Part shown: positions 8,583 to 17,604 of the stretch, piece after piece
How the letters are laid out: every line of letters begins with the position of its first letter
How positions within the stretch are numbered: the stretch's first letter is position 1
NCBI GenBank assembly: GCA_043772905.1
Contig: JAYVFS010000301.1
Location: 1-64,000 of the forward strand
Direction: 5' to 3'
DNA from: JAAFJT01 sp043772905
Lineage (GTDB): Bacteria; Bacteroidota; Bacteroidia; Chitinophagales; Saprospiraceae
DNA: 64,000 nucleotides
Made by a program: the position numbers and the translations under genes
Notes under the pieces: model-generated
The model's input: only the letters and a program-made list of their open reading frames with translations
Database searches by the model: none
Told to the model about the DNA's origin: nothing

Positions 8583-9836
8583 TTAACGTAGTATGGTGAC
8601 CGAGCCTTCCCAAACAGTATTCTTATCATCGTTTAGTTTAATGATATAGAAATACGCTGCGGCGGGTAGTTCTTTGCCCTCTTGATTTGTACCTTCCCAA
8701 TCGTTTGTATAGGCTTTTTTAGTATAAACTATTTGCCCCCAACGGTTGTAAATGAATATCTCATTATTAGGATATTTTTCAATGTTTGCAATGACCCATT
8801 TATCGTTGTTGTTATCACCATTTGGTGTGATGACATCAAAAACTTTGAAGGTCGAGGTATTAATACGACACCGACGATTGACAATAAATGAGGTATCTAA
8901 TCGGCAATTATTAGAATCGAGTATGGCAACGCGATATTGTCCTGCAATTAATGTGGAGATTGTCGAAGTTGTTTCGCCATTTGACCAATTGAGTCTGTAA
9001 GGTTTTGTACCTCCGCTGACAGTTAGCTGCAAAGCACCATCTTCATAATCTTTACAAGTTTCGGGTGTCATGACATTGGTAAATGAAATCGAACTGCTGG
9101 GTTGGTTGACCACAGTATCCAAGGTGAAAGTACAACCACTTGCATCGGTTGTCGTCACTCGGTAGCGACCTGCTGTTACATTCGAAAGGTTTTGAGTGGT
9201 TGCACCATTTGACCAGAGATAGGTTTTTGCTCCAGTGCCACCAATGGACGTTATCGTAATTCCGCCTGTACTTGCATTGCGACATTTGATAGTCGTCACT
9301 TGAGCTGTTGCCGAAAAACCAATTTGACTAGCGGCGACATTGACGGTTTTAGCACGACTATCTGCGCATTGTCCGCTAATAACCTTCAAAGTGACGATTT
9401 TTAACCCACTTGATGTGTAAATAACACCCGTTGGATTCAACTCGTTAGATGTTTGAGGCACAGCGCCTTCGCCAAAATTCCATTCTACCACCAAGTTAGG
9501 TGTCTGTCCCCCTGTGTATTCGAGGTCGAATTTAGTACCGCAAGTAGGTGACTGAAATGGTATAATATTGAAAGCTGGTGTCAAAGGTGGACAGCCTGGT
9601 GCATTGCCATTAAACGGCGGTTGTTGAAAACCTTGACGCAAATAACCTGCTGTGGTCGGGCTTGACGGATGTAAAACATTGCAGCCTGGACAGCTTCCTG
9701 CCGTCCAACTGACTCTAAATGGCGCAAAAGTTTTTAATGAGCCAATGCTTGTTAAAGTTGAGCGTTTGATTTGCTGGGCTTTAACGGCATGTATGCCAAA
9801 AGTCAGTATTAATAAAATTGTTATTATTTTTTTCAT
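8583..9836 (-). CDS. Secreted SprB-repeat protein with gliding-type (CHU_C) C-terminal sorting domain
   Basis: The 417-residue protein has a signal peptide ending AVKAQQ and a PKD-like region around residue 100 (VVEWNFGEGAVPQTSNE). Two SprB-type repeats follow (IKCRNASTGGITITSIGGTG and ETCKDYEDGALQLTVSGGTK). The C-terminus is the conserved gliding-associated domain (VFDVITPNGDNNNDKWVIAN, IFNRWG-like IYNRWGQIVY, final VTILR), the signal that sends cargo through T9SS. It lies next to a PorP/SprF-type gene, a common pairing of T9SS cargo with its outer-membrane partner. Confidence 0.85.
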   Translation of the reverse strand: MKKIITILLILTFGIHAVKAQQIKRSTLTSIGSLKTFAPFRVSWTAGSCPGCNVLHPSSPTTAGYLRQGFQQPPFNGNAPGCPPLTPAFNIIPFQSPTCGTKFDLEYTGGQTPNLVVEWNFGEGAVPQTSNELNPTGVIYTSSGLKIVTLKVISGQCADSRAKTVNVAASQIGFSATAQVTTIKCRNASTGGITITSIGGTGAKTYLWSNGATTQNLSNVTAGRYRVTTTDASGCTFTLDTVVNQPSSSISFTNVMTPETCKDYEDGALQLTVSGGTKPYRLNWSNGETTSTISTLIAGQYRVAILDSNNCRLDTSFIVNRRCRINTSTFKVFDVITPNGDNNNDKWVIANIEKYPNNEIFIYNRWGQIVYTKKAYTNDWEGTNQEGKELPAAAYFYIIKLNDDKNTVWEGSVTILR

Positions 9837-9970
9837 TGCTCAAAAATTGATTTCAAACTGTTGTTTTTCAAAATATACCCCCCTCAGTATAAAGGGCGTT
9901 TTTTCCTAAAAATGTTCAGTTTTTGACTTAAAAAATGAATTTTCAGAAGATTAAGTATAAGAAATCAATC

Positions 9971-11530
9971 TTATTTTTGGAGCAAATATCCTGTAACATA
10001 GAAACTACCGACATTGGTTAATCCTTTGCGTATTTTTTTACCTTCTGGAATAACGACAACACGTGGTGATGAACTCGAACCTGTAAAGAAGCTGTAATTC
10101 GTTCCATCAATCAAAAAAGACATATCACGCGAACCATTCGTTCCACTTTTTATGATGAGAGATTTACCTGTTGGAACAGTATATTCGGATGATGCATCCG
10201 AGAAGTCAAGCATAAGCGGTTCTGCATATTTTTGATTGTCAATCAAGAGACCACTACAAAAACAACTTTGAATCGTCTTGCCAGTCGGAATAATGGGCAT
10301 TCCCGGCTCAATAAGGATGTTTTTTCCATCTGACATCACAATTGGATTGTTGACGGCTGTGATAAAGAGGGTTCTTCCGAAAGGTACTGTAAAATTAGAT
10401 GTTATTAAAACGGCTTCACCTTGAACCCCATATGGAAATTCAATGGTTGCACCCGGTGCTCTTAAAGGAGTTGTCGAAAAATTAACTTGATCAAACTGTC
10501 CATTGTTTTTTGATAATTTCAATGTACTGGTAAGTGTATCATAAGTCATCGTCTGAATCTCATTTGTAGGGTCTTTATCACGATCATCCAAGGCTGTTTG
10601 TGCTGTAACCGCCGTTTGCGCACTCACTGCCGTTTGTGCTGAAACAGCTGTTTGCGCACTAACTGCCGTTTGGGCACTGATAGCTGTGTTTGCTCTGCGC
10701 GAGCTATCTGCTAACCAAGCAAATTGCGCGGTATCTGAACGACGTGCCGTAATCGCACTGATAGCCGTTTGCGCTGAAATAGCTGTTTGCGCACTGATAG
10801 CTGTGTTTGCTCTACGTGAACTGTCTGCCAACCAAGCGAAAGTCGCTGTATCAGAACGGCGTGCTGTATTTGCTGTAATAGCCGTTTGTGCAGTAACTGC
10901 ATTTTGTGCATTGACTGCTGTTTGAGCCGTGATAGCAGAATTAGCCGTAATGGCTGTTTGTGCACTAATAGCAGTGTTTGCTCTACGTGAACTGTCCGAT
11001 AACCAAGCAAATGCGGCTGTATCTGAACGACGAGCCGTTAAAGCGACATTAGCCGTGAGTGCATTATTGGCGGTTAAAGCGGTCACTGCAATACGTGCAG
11101 AATCAGCATAAGCAGCAGAGCTGGACTTGTCGGCATAAAGGGCATAAGGGACAGAAACCATTTGGTTTGTACCCATTAAGACGTAATTGTTGCCGCCTGT
11201 AATGTCCATTTCTATTTTAAGATAATACTTGTCTGCGCCCCATTTGATGTTATTAAATGTGGTTTGCGCACCACTCACACGGGAGCCTGAGCCAATTTGT
11301 AGGTCGAACAAACCAAAGCCATCGGTCAGAAGGGAATGAACTTCAACCCATTCTTCAGAGCCAGCGGTTGACCCCTTCAAAATGGATAGTCTAACTTTAA
11401 TGGATTGGCTAACTAATTCGTTACCACGCGTATCCGTAGCAACTGCTTGATAGCAAATGGCTTGTGGCACTTGAGCTGAAAGCGTTAAAGTTGTTGTGAA
11501 AAACAAGAGTAAAGTGATAAATTTTTTCAT
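9971..11530 (-). CDS. Secreted protein with Ala-every-third-residue repeats
   Basis: The 519-residue protein has a signal peptide ending LTLSAQ. An N-terminal domain (about 22-135; QAICYQAVATDTRGNE to YYLKIEMDITGG) is common at the start of Bacteroidota surface proteins. Residues about 140-318 are a repeat region in which Ala falls at nearly every third residue (AITAQTAVNAQNAVTAQT). Three copies of a longer unit RRSDTA.FAWL.DSSRRANTA break this up. The last 190 residues form a separate unrecognised domain. The repeats could form a fibrous stalk or beta-helix; I do not know the family. No C-terminal T9SS signal is obvious. Confidence 0.75.
   Translation of the reverse strand: MKKFITLLLFFTTTLTLSAQVPQAICYQAVATDTRGNELVSQSIKVRLSILKGSTAGSEEWVEVHSLLTDGFGLFDLQIGSGSRVSGAQTTFNNIKWGADKYYLKIEMDITGGNNYVLMGTNQMVSVPYALYADKSSSAAYADSARIAVTALTANNALTANVALTARRSDTAAFAWLSDSSRRANTAISAQTAITANSAITAQTAVNAQNAVTAQTAITANTARRSDTATFAWLADSSRRANTAISAQTAISAQTAISAITARRSDTAQFAWLADSSRRANTAISAQTAVSAQTAVSAQTAVSAQTAVTAQTALDDRDKDPTNEIQTMTYDTLTSTLKLSKNNGQFDQVNFSTTPLRAPGATIEFPYGVQGEAVLITSNFTVPFGRTLFITAVNNPIVMSDGKNILIEPGMPIIPTGKTIQSCFCSGLLIDNQKYAEPLMLDFSDASSEYTVPTGKSLIIKSGTNGSRDMSFLIDGTNYSFFTGSSSSPRVVVIPEGKKIRKGLTNVGSFYVTGYLLQK
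10575..11110. repeat. Coding tandem repeat region
   Basis: Short words such as GCCGTTTGTGCACTGATAGC recur many times. A longer unit around CTCTACGTGAACTGTC with its CCAACCAAGC extension occurs three times (10690, 10810, 10980). It corresponds to the Ala-rich protein repeats and is prone to recombination. Confidence 0.8.
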
Positions 11531-11872
11531 TAGAAGAATTCTTTTAATTAATAATATTTTTGCACTGTGAACTATAAACTGAATAAAACTTTGATGACAT
11601 TCAAATACGCTAACCTTTATTGGTTAGTTACATAAGCCAATAAAAAAACATGCAAATACGTTACTTTTTTTTAAACATTTCGTTCAATGAAAAGGTAATT
11701 TGTTGATTGTCAACAGTTTGCAAGCAGTGTAAATGATTATTGTTTTAAAGCGTAGTATTGTTGGCTTGTAATAGTTTCGGTAAGAAAATTCTTTAAATCG
11801 TGTTTGTAGGGGCAAAGATGTGTATTACTATAAATATAACAAAATTTTATCTTTAAAAATTTATAATAAAAA
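11531..11872. other. Intergenic region with no gene
   Basis: AT-rich upstream region of the Ala-repeat gene. Only a small hairpin CTAACC-TTTATT-GGTTAG near 11608-11625 is visible. I see no clear -7 box or coding signal. Confidence 0.5.
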
Positions 11873-11902
11873 AAACGTCAGTGTGAAAACACACTGACGT
11901 TT
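11873..11902 (-). terminator. Minus-strand terminator of the dead gene at 11995-12473
   Basis: A 13-bp perfect stem (AAACGTCAGTGTG / CACACTGACGTTT) with an AAAA loop is followed by eight T on the minus strand. Confidence 0.85.
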
Positions 11903-11994
11903 CAACGAAAGGACACAATTTTTTGCTAAAAATTATCTTCAAATTTAATGCTTTTATTGCACAAAGTCAATAGGTCATCAAAAATTATCTATGA

Positions 11995-12473
11995 ATTAAC
12001 ACGATTAGGGTAGTGGCATCGGCTTTTGTTATCAAAGCTTGACGGTCGCAATCACCCCCACCATAACTATAATGTAAAGAACGCGTCTACCCATCAACTG
12101 TAATACTGCGTTTTCCGGGGACTATCCAAGGACAGATTGTTTTGTGAACGATGGGCAACTCAATAACGCTGCTATAAGATTTATCTTTTCGATTAACACC
12201 TGAACAATTGCCCGAAACAGACCATATATCATCTAACTGTGTGCGTGTCAAATAACCTTGTGTGCGTGTAACGATATGCGTTGCAGTCCAAGTTGTTGTC
12301 TCTCTATTCCCAAAGGTGATTTTCGTATCTGTTGCAGTGCGTGTATAAGTTGGTTGACTGCTGCTGAGTCCTGTGTTTTTCCAAGTTCGTGTACCTTCAA
12401 TTTTGGTACTGTAAAGTCACTATTATACATTACGGACACAGTTGCATTAAGTTTCGAAAGTGTGTCACTAAAA
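11995..12473 (-). pseudogene. Decayed lipoprotein-type gene with frameshift and nonsense mutation
   Basis: Minus-strand translation reads IINFSDTLSKLNATVSVMYN, SDFTVPK, then after a frameshift at a CCAAAA run near 12405 continues TKIEGTRTWKNTG. It runs on through DDIWSVSGNCSGVNRKDKSY and ICPWIVPGKRSITVDG, hits an in-frame TAG near 12090, and resumes TRSLHYSYGGGDCDRQALIT to a final stop near 11995. This matches a Bacteroidota family recalled as having EGTRT, GVNRNG and DGKTRTLDFGDGTCDN motifs. No start codon or signal peptide remains upstream. Three lesions (lost 5' end, frameshift, stop) support a pseudogene. Confidence 0.75.
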
Positions 12474-12526
12474 TTAATAATTATTTTTTTTTAACAAACC
12501 ATAGTTTCTATAACGTCAGAACTCAA

Positions 12527-12534
12527 TAACTTTG
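12527..12534 (+). promoter_or_regulatory. -7 box TAACTTTG of pyrR, leaderless
   Basis: Only 5 nt separate the box from the pyrR ATG at 12540, so transcription would begin within about two bases of the start codon. Confidence 0.6.
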
Positions 12535-12539
12535 CCCCA

Positions 12540-13091
12540 ATGGAAAATACGCGCATCATATCTGAAGGTACTCAATTCGACTTAACAATCGAACGGCTTT
12601 GTTATCAACTTATTGAAGATTACGATGATTTTCAAAATACCTGTATCATTGGCATACAAACAGGCGGTGTTCAGTTGGCAGAACGTTTGATTGAAAAATT
12701 AGACGATATACTGAGGGGTACTGATATTCCTTTTGGCAAACTCGATATTACTTTTTACAGGGACGATTTTAGGACTTCTTTCAAACCGCTTGCAGCAAAC
12801 GTCAATGATATGCCCTTCATTATTGCCAATAAAAAGGTTATTTTGGTTGATGATGTCTCATACACAGGGCGTTCCGTGCAAGCCGCTTTGTCTGCCTTAA
12901 ATCATTATGGTCGCCCAGAATCCATTAAATTACTCGTCTTGGTTGACCGTCATTTCAACAGGCAATTGCCGATTCAACCCGATTATATAGGTATAAGCAT
13001 TGATGCCTTAGACGAAGCCTATGTCAGAGTTGATTGGGCAACAGAAGAAGAGGCAGATAAAATCTTACTTTTTCCTCAAAAACAAAATTAA
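12540..13091 (+). CDS. pyrR: PyrR-like uracil phosphoribosyltransferase/regulator
   Basis: The 183-residue protein has the type-I phosphoribosyltransferase fold. The PRPP loop is VILVDDVSYTGRSVQAAL (about residues 100-117). The N-terminal IIGIQTGGVQLAERL and the DVDITFYRDD-like segment LDITFYRDDF are typical of PyrR, which makes UMP from uracil and PRPP and, in Firmicutes, attenuates pyr operons. No pyr gene or attenuator is next to it here, so the enzymatic role is the safer call. The dispersed word at 12710 is read as ILRG in a surface segment before the RDD motif. It appears to be translated from a leaderless mRNA. Confidence 0.9.
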   Translation: MENTRIISEGTQFDLTIERLCYQLIEDYDDFQNTCIIGIQTGGVQLAERLIEKLDDILRGTDIPFGKLDITFYRDDFRTSFKPLAANVNDMPFIIANKKVILVDDVSYTGRSVQAALSALNHYGRPESIKLLVLVDRHFNRQLPIQPDYIGISIDALDEAYVRVDWATEEEADKILLFPQKQN

Positions 13092-13187
13092 AAGTTATAA
13101 GTGAAAAGTGATAAGTAATAGTGTATCGCTTTTCACTTATAACTTATAACTTATAACTTATCACTTATAACTTATCACTTATAACGC
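13092..13187. repeat. Intergenic inverted/tandem repeat, ACTTATAAC word family
   Basis: A 15-bp perfect pair GTTATAAGTGAAAAG / CTTTTCACTTATAAC is followed by a string of ACTTATAAC / TTATCACTTATAAC units. It lies between pyrR and queD. Confidence 0.8.
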
Positions 13188-13228
13188 AGTCGTAGTTCCT
13201 GCGTGTAAAAAATTAAAACACACCTATC

Positions 13229-13648
13229 ATGGTTTATCTCACACGTGTCGAACGGTTCAATGCCGCGCACAAACTTTGGGTCGCTGATTGGAGCGCAGAA
13301 AAAAACATCGAAGTTTTCGGAAAATGTTCAAACAAAAACTGGCATGGTCACAACTATACCTTGTTTGTAACTGTTAAAGGACAGCCGCATCCGCAAACAG
13401 GTTTCATCATTGATGCCAAAAAATTGGGCAAACTCATCAAAGATGTTGTGACCGAAAAATTGGATCATTCTAATCTGAATTTGGACGTTGATTTTATTCC
13501 AAAACACCTCCAACCGACGACTGAAAATATGGTCATCCTAATTTGGCAACAACTGGAACAGTACATTATAGCTGAAGGCGCACAGTTACATTGTGTTAAA
13601 TTGGTAGAAACAGAAACCATTTTTGCGGAATATTATGGGGAAGCATAG
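13229..13648 (+). CDS. queD: 6-carboxytetrahydropterin synthase (QueD family)
   Basis: The 139-residue protein belongs to the 6-pyruvoyl-tetrahydropterin synthase family. Zinc-binding histidines are seen in FNAAHKL and WHGHNYTL (HGHNY), the catalytic Cys in GKCSNKNWHGH, the acid in the LDHSNLN motif and the C-terminal ETETIFAEYY. It should convert 7,8-dihydroneopterin triphosphate to 6-carboxytetrahydropterin in the queuosine pathway. folE follows directly and supplies its substrate, and queA lies further along in this window (39898-40962). A dihydrobiopterin role is a less likely alternative. Confidence 0.88.
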   Translation: MVYLTRVERFNAAHKLWVADWSAEKNIEVFGKCSNKNWHGHNYTLFVTVKGQPHPQTGFIIDAKKLGKLIKDVVTEKLDHSNLNLDVDFIPKHLQPTTENMVILIWQQLEQYIIAEGAQLHCVKLVETETIFAEYYGEA

Positions 13649-13757
13649 TCTCTAATAGTGAGTAAGCAAAGCTATTTGTTTATGCTAAAATAATCTTAAA
13701 CTATTTAAAATCAATAGTTTGTAGTAATACTTACACTGCAAATGCCCACAACGACAC

Positions 13758-14375
13758 ATGACATCTACTGATTTTACAAATTATTCAAAAGTGGAGAAAT
13801 ACAACAAAGAAACGACGCAAGACATTGCGGATTTTTATACTGACATACTAAGCAAATTAGGGGAAGACCCTAATCGTGAAGGTTTGGCAAAAACACCTGA
13901 ACGTGTCGCAAAAGCCTTACAATTCCTCACGAGTGGCTACAAACAAGATGCAGCTAAAATACTGAGGGGGGCTATGTTCAAAGAGGATTACAGCGAAATG
14001 GTCATCGTCAAAGACATTGAATTGTATTCTATGTGTGAACACCACATACTGCCGTTTTTTGGCAAAGCGCATATAGCCTATATTCCCAATGGTTATATCG
14101 TTGGATTGTCAAAAATTCCACGTATTGTTGATGTTTTTGCCCGCCGTTTGCAGGTTCAGGAGCGATTGACGCAACAGGTTCTTGATTCTATTCAAGATAC
14201 GTTACAACCTTTGGGTGTGGCAGTCGTCATTGAAGCTCGCCACATGTGTATGATGATGCGCGGCGTTCAAAAACAAAATTCTGCAACCACAACGTCTGCG
14301 TTCACAGGCGTTTTTAAAGATGATGAAAAAACAAGAAATGAGTTTTTAAAGCTTATTTCATCACATTTACATTGA
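13758..14375 (+). CDS. folE: GTP cyclohydrolase I
   Basis: The 205-residue enzyme makes 7,8-dihydroneopterin triphosphate from GTP for folate and queuosine synthesis. Visible motifs are NREGLAKTPERVAKA, the zinc-site SMCEHHILPFFGKAHIAYIP, GLSKIPRIVD, RLTQQVLDSI and the second zinc cysteine in EARHMCMMMRG. Length is typical. It follows queD by 109 nt. The dispersed word at 13961 is read as ILRG just before the conserved EDYSEMVIVKDIE block, leaving active-site residues untouched. Confidence 0.95.
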   Translation: MTSTDFTNYSKVEKYNKETTQDIADFYTDILSKLGEDPNREGLAKTPERVAKALQFLTSGYKQDAAKILRGAMFKEDYSEMVIVKDIELYSMCEHHILPFFGKAHIAYIPNGYIVGLSKIPRIVDVFARRLQVQERLTQQVLDSIQDTLQPLGVAVVIEARHMCMMMRGVQKQNSATTTSAFTGVFKDDEKTRNEFLKLISSHLH

Positions 14376-14463
14376 TTGGTGGGTTGGTTATTGGTTATTA
14401 GGGATTGGTTATTCATACTAATCCCTAATAACCAATAACTAATCCCCAATAACCAATAACCAA
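14376..14463. repeat. Intergenic inverted repeat, TTATTGGTTATT word family
   Basis: The left arm GGTTATTGGTTATTAGGGAT pairs with ATCCCTAATAACCAATAAC, and further AATCCCCAATAACCAATAACC copies follow. The repeat spans the entire gap from the folE stop to the next start. Confidence 0.85.
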
Positions 14464-14466
14464 CAA

Positions 14467-14808
14467 ATGAGTAAAAAAATACGCACGGGTGTTGTTTATT
14501 CAACGAATCCAGATTTCGATTATCAATACGAAAATACTGAGGGGGTAGCTGAAGACTTGCCAAAAGGGCAACAAAAACTCCGTATCCATCTCGAAAGATT
14601 GAAAGGCAATAAAGACGCAACCGTCATACGGGGCTTTGTTGGTACAACTGAAACATTAGATGCTTTGGGCAAAATGCTGAAAACAAAATGTGGCGTAGGC
14701 GGTTCAGTCAAAGACGGTGAAGTGTTGATACAAGGCAATCAGCGCGACAAAGTGCTGCAACTGCTTATAACTGAGGGGTATAGCCAAACAAAAAAAGCAG
14801 GTGGTTGA
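14467..14808 (+). CDS. yciH: SUI1-domain translation factor, YciH family
   Basis: The 113-residue protein carries a C-terminal SUI1 domain (about 37-110). It has the eIF1-like pattern VIRGFVGTTETLDALGKMLK followed by KCGVGGSVKDGEVLIQGNQR. Bacterial YciH proteins are thought to act on translation initiation; the role is not settled. The N-terminal half is acidic and low in hydrophobics. It has two dispersed words only 234 bp apart (14536 and 14770), both read in the TEG frame. Confidence 0.9.
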   Translation: MSKKIRTGVVYSTNPDFDYQYENTEGVAEDLPKGQQKLRIHLERLKGNKDATVIRGFVGTTETLDALGKMLKTKCGVGGSVKDGEVLIQGNQRDKVLQLLITEGYSQTKKAGG

Positions 14809-14828
14809 GTATCAATAATGCATTTTTG

Positions 14829-14856
14829 TCATGCTGAACACAGTGAAAGCATCTAA
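14829..14856. repeat. Half copy of the GTCATNCTGAACNNAGTGAAAG repeat
   Basis: GTCATGCTGAACACAGTGAA with AGCATCT matches one arm of the full palindrome at 28545-28641. Confidence 0.6.
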
Positions 14857-14872
14857 ATTGACTAATTTTTCA

Positions 14873-14914
14873 ACAAAGACGATAAGACACCTTGTGGAGT
14901 CTTATCGTCTTTGT
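14873..14914. terminator. Terminator after yciH
   Basis: A 16-bp perfect stem ACAAAGACGATAAGAC / GTCTTATCGTCTTTGT with a 10-nt loop; a short T-rich tail follows. Confidence 0.8.
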
Positions 14915-14967
14915 ACTTTTAGTCTTAGAATCTTATTTTTATTTACTTTACCAAAATTTTCTTTCTA

Positions 14968-16311
14968 TTGAAAATTCAATTTGAAAAATATATAATTGAC
15001 AATCAATTGTTTACAAAAAACGATAAACTACTCGTTGCCGTAAGTGGGGGAATGGACTCTGTTGTTTTATGTCAACTTTTGTACCTCAATGGCTATCATT
15101 TTTCAATTGCGCATTGCAATTTTCAATTACGTGGTGAAGAATCTAATGCCGACGAAACGTTTGTAAAAACATTAGCAGACAATTGGAAAGTACCTTTTTA
15201 TTCAAAGAAATTTGATACCAAGCAGTATGTTTTGGAGAATAAAATCTCAACACAAGTGGCTGCGCGTGACTTGCGTTACACATGGTTTGAAGAGTTGCGC
15301 AATAGCTTAAATTATGACTATGTATTAACGGCACATCATGCTTCTGACAATATCGAAACTGTTCTTTACAACTTCGCAAAAGGCTCTGGATTGTTGGGTT
15401 TAACAGGCATAAAACCTAAAAACAAAGCCATAGTTCGCCCGCTTTTATGGGCAAAAAGAGAGGAAATTGAGTCGTTTTTAAAGACTGAAAACCTGCCGTT
15501 TCGAGAGGATTCTTCCAATGTTTCCGATAAATACGCACGAAATAATATTCGGCATCATATCATTCCTGTTTTCAAACAACTCAATCCCAATTTTGAAACA
15601 ACCGCAAACGAGACGATTAAACGGCTGGCTGAAACACAGGAATTATTCGATTTTTTTATCCAAAATATAAAAAAAGAAATAGCACATTTATTTGATAATC
15701 AACTGTTTATTGATAAAAATAAACTAAAAACATACCCCTCAGTATCAACGGTACTTTTTGAGTTATTAAAGGAATTTGGTTTCAATAATGACCAAGTTGC
15801 GAAAATATTAAAAGAAGATGATTTCAAAATTGGGACTTTGTTTTACACTCAAACGCATAAATTATTGATTGACCGTACGCATTATATTGTAGCACCACAA
15901 ACAGAACAAGTAGGAAAAGAAGTATCGGTTATAATTCAAAAAGAAGATATTTCAATAAAAGGCAACGATTTTGAACTCATTTTAAATCATTTTAAGGGAA
16001 AACAAAGCACATTTTCTGAAAATCCAAATATTGCTTTATTTGATGCTGATAGGCTTTCGTTTCCCTTAATTTTGCGAAAATGGCATGAAGGTGACCGTTT
16101 TCAACCTTTAGGTATGGGCGGAAAAAGCCAGTTGTTGAGTGACTTTTTCAGGCTTCAAAAATTGTCCATTTTTGACAAAGAGAAAGTGTGGATTTTAGAA
16201 ACAGCCCACAAGCAAATTTGTTGGATTGTTGGTTTTCGGATTGATGAAAGATGTAAAATTACTGAGGGGTCAAAATCATTTGTCAACATTGAAATTAAAT
16301 TGTTTCATTGA
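14968..16311 (+). CDS. tilS: tRNA(Ile)-lysidine synthase
   Basis: The 447-residue protein modifies C34 of tRNA-Ile(CAU) to lysidine and is essential in most bacteria. The PP-loop ATP motif is VAVSGGMDSVVL (about 24-35). HCNFQLRGEES, THHASDNIETV-like TAHHASDNIETVLYN and the NIRHHIIP block are characteristic. A C-terminal TilS domain with KWHEGDRFQPLGMGGKSQLLSDFF is present. The start is a TTG at 14968, directly before KIQFEKYI; no upstream ATG is in frame close by. Dispersed words at 15735 (PSV) and 16261 (TEG) fall in linker positions. Confidence 0.93.
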   Translation: MKIQFEKYIIDNQLFTKNDKLLVAVSGGMDSVVLCQLLYLNGYHFSIAHCNFQLRGEESNADETFVKTLADNWKVPFYSKKFDTKQYVLENKISTQVAARDLRYTWFEELRNSLNYDYVLTAHHASDNIETVLYNFAKGSGLLGLTGIKPKNKAIVRPLLWAKREEIESFLKTENLPFREDSSNVSDKYARNNIRHHIIPVFKQLNPNFETTANETIKRLAETQELFDFFIQNIKKEIAHLFDNQLFIDKNKLKTYPSVSTVLFELLKEFGFNNDQVAKILKEDDFKIGTLFYTQTHKLLIDRTHYIVAPQTEQVGKEVSVIIQKEDISIKGNDFELILNHFKGKQSTFSENPNIALFDADRLSFPLILRKWHEGDRFQPLGMGGKSQLLSDFFRLQKLSIFDKEKVWILETAHKQICWIVGFRIDERCKITEGSKSFVNIEIKLFH

Positions 16312-16341
16312 AGAGGAATAGACGAATACCGTTTTTTCTAG

Positions 16342-16349
16342 TAATTTTG
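16342..16349 (+). promoter_or_regulatory. -7 box TAATTTTG of the patatin gene
   Basis: It matches TAnnTTTG and lies 34 nt before the ATG. Confidence 0.5.
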
Positions 16350-16383
16350 CTTCTGTAAAACAATCACATTTAAAATACAACTC

Positions 16384-17439
16384 ATGGAAGAAAATAAACT
16401 TAAACGCATTTTATCACTTGATGGCGGCGGTATTCGGGGTATTTTAACAAGCAAAGTTTTAGAGGCGTTAGAAGAAAAAGTGAATGACCAATACGCTAAA
16501 AAGCATGGTGCACCCCGCGAAAAACCCATCCGTTTAGGCGAGTATTTTGACATGGTTGCAGGTACTTCGACGGGTGGTATTTTGGCGTGTATCCTACTTT
16601 GTCCAAGCGACGACGACCCTACATATCCGAGGTTTTCAGCAAGTGAAGCCGTTAATTTATACTTGAAAAATGGGAAAGATATTTTCAAACCAACTTGGTA
16701 CGGACGTTTACCCGGCTTTTTAGAAGGTATTGGCGGTTCAAAATTTGGCGATATGAGTATAGCAGATGTGCTAAAATCTTACCTAAAAGAGACCCGTTTA
16801 AGCCAAATGATGAAGCCCTGTCTTATCACAAGCTACGATATTCAAGAGCGTCAAGCTGTTTTTTTTACGTCGCATGATGCCTTAAAAAAAGAGAGTAAGG
16901 ATTTTCCACTTTGGCAAGTTTGCCGTTCCACATCTGCCGCACCGACCTATTTTCCACCCGCAACAGCACGTGCTGGCGATGATTTTTTAATGCATACAAT
17001 TGACGGCGGTTTGTTTGCCAACAACCCTTCGATGTGTGCTTTTATTGAAGCTCTAAAAATATTCCGCGATGATTCGCAACGGCTGATTGGTGCAGACCGC
17101 ATAATGATTGTGAGTATTGGAACGGGCGAAATAAAGACGAAATACCTGTTTTCAGATGCCAAAAAATGGGGCGTTTTGAGGTGGGTGAAGCCAATTATTG
17201 ATATTATGATGACGGCTGTCTCTGAAACGGTGGACTATCAGTTGATGAAATTATACAAAACGATAGACTGTTCTGATCAATATTATCGTATTATGCCCGA
17301 ATTGGGTGATGCGAACCCTGCATTGGACGATATTAGTGCTAAAAACTTAGAGGATTTACGACAAGCGGGCATCAAAACGGCTAATATGCATGAAGATAAA
17401 TTAACAAAAATTGCTCAAATGTTGGTTGACAATCATTGA
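16384..17439 (+). CDS. Patatin-like phospholipase
   Basis: The 351-residue serine hydrolase shows the oxyanion loop LDGGGIRG (about 12-19), nucleophile elbow GTSTGG, and the catalytic Asp in DGGLFANNPS. These are the complete Ser-Asp dyad motifs of patatin lipases. It resembles the CapV type of phospholipase, which is an effector of CBASS defence. However, no nucleotide cyclase or other defence gene is adjacent, so a stand-alone lipid acylhydrolase is the safer reading. It contains no dispersed word, unlike most genes here of this length. Confidence 0.88.
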   Translation: MEENKLKRILSLDGGGIRGILTSKVLEALEEKVNDQYAKKHGAPREKPIRLGEYFDMVAGTSTGGILACILLCPSDDDPTYPRFSASEAVNLYLKNGKDIFKPTWYGRLPGFLEGIGGSKFGDMSIADVLKSYLKETRLSQMMKPCLITSYDIQERQAVFFTSHDALKKESKDFPLWQVCRSTSAAPTYFPPATARAGDDFLMHTIDGGLFANNPSMCAFIEALKIFRDDSQRLIGADRIMIVSIGTGEIKTKYLFSDAKKWGVLRWVKPIIDIMMTAVSETVDYQLMKLYKTIDCSDQYYRIMPELGDANPALDDISAKNLEDLRQAGIKTANMHEDKLTKIAQMLVDNH

Positions 17440-17604
17440 ATCAACACGTATCTGATACCTCAATGTTCGGTGCAAGCAAAAAAAGCCCCGTTCTTGGATT
17501 AATCAAAAGGAAGTAACTTGACATTACATCAATTGTGTTAATATATTTTCTGCAATTTCAAAAAAATTTAAAAAATTAAATTTTCAAATAACTTACATAT
17601 TATT

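Noticed and set aside
16384..17439. CBASS defence operon around the patatin gene
   Set aside because: Neighbours are tilS, a small membrane protein and kdsA; no nucleotidyltransferase or Cap genes are present.
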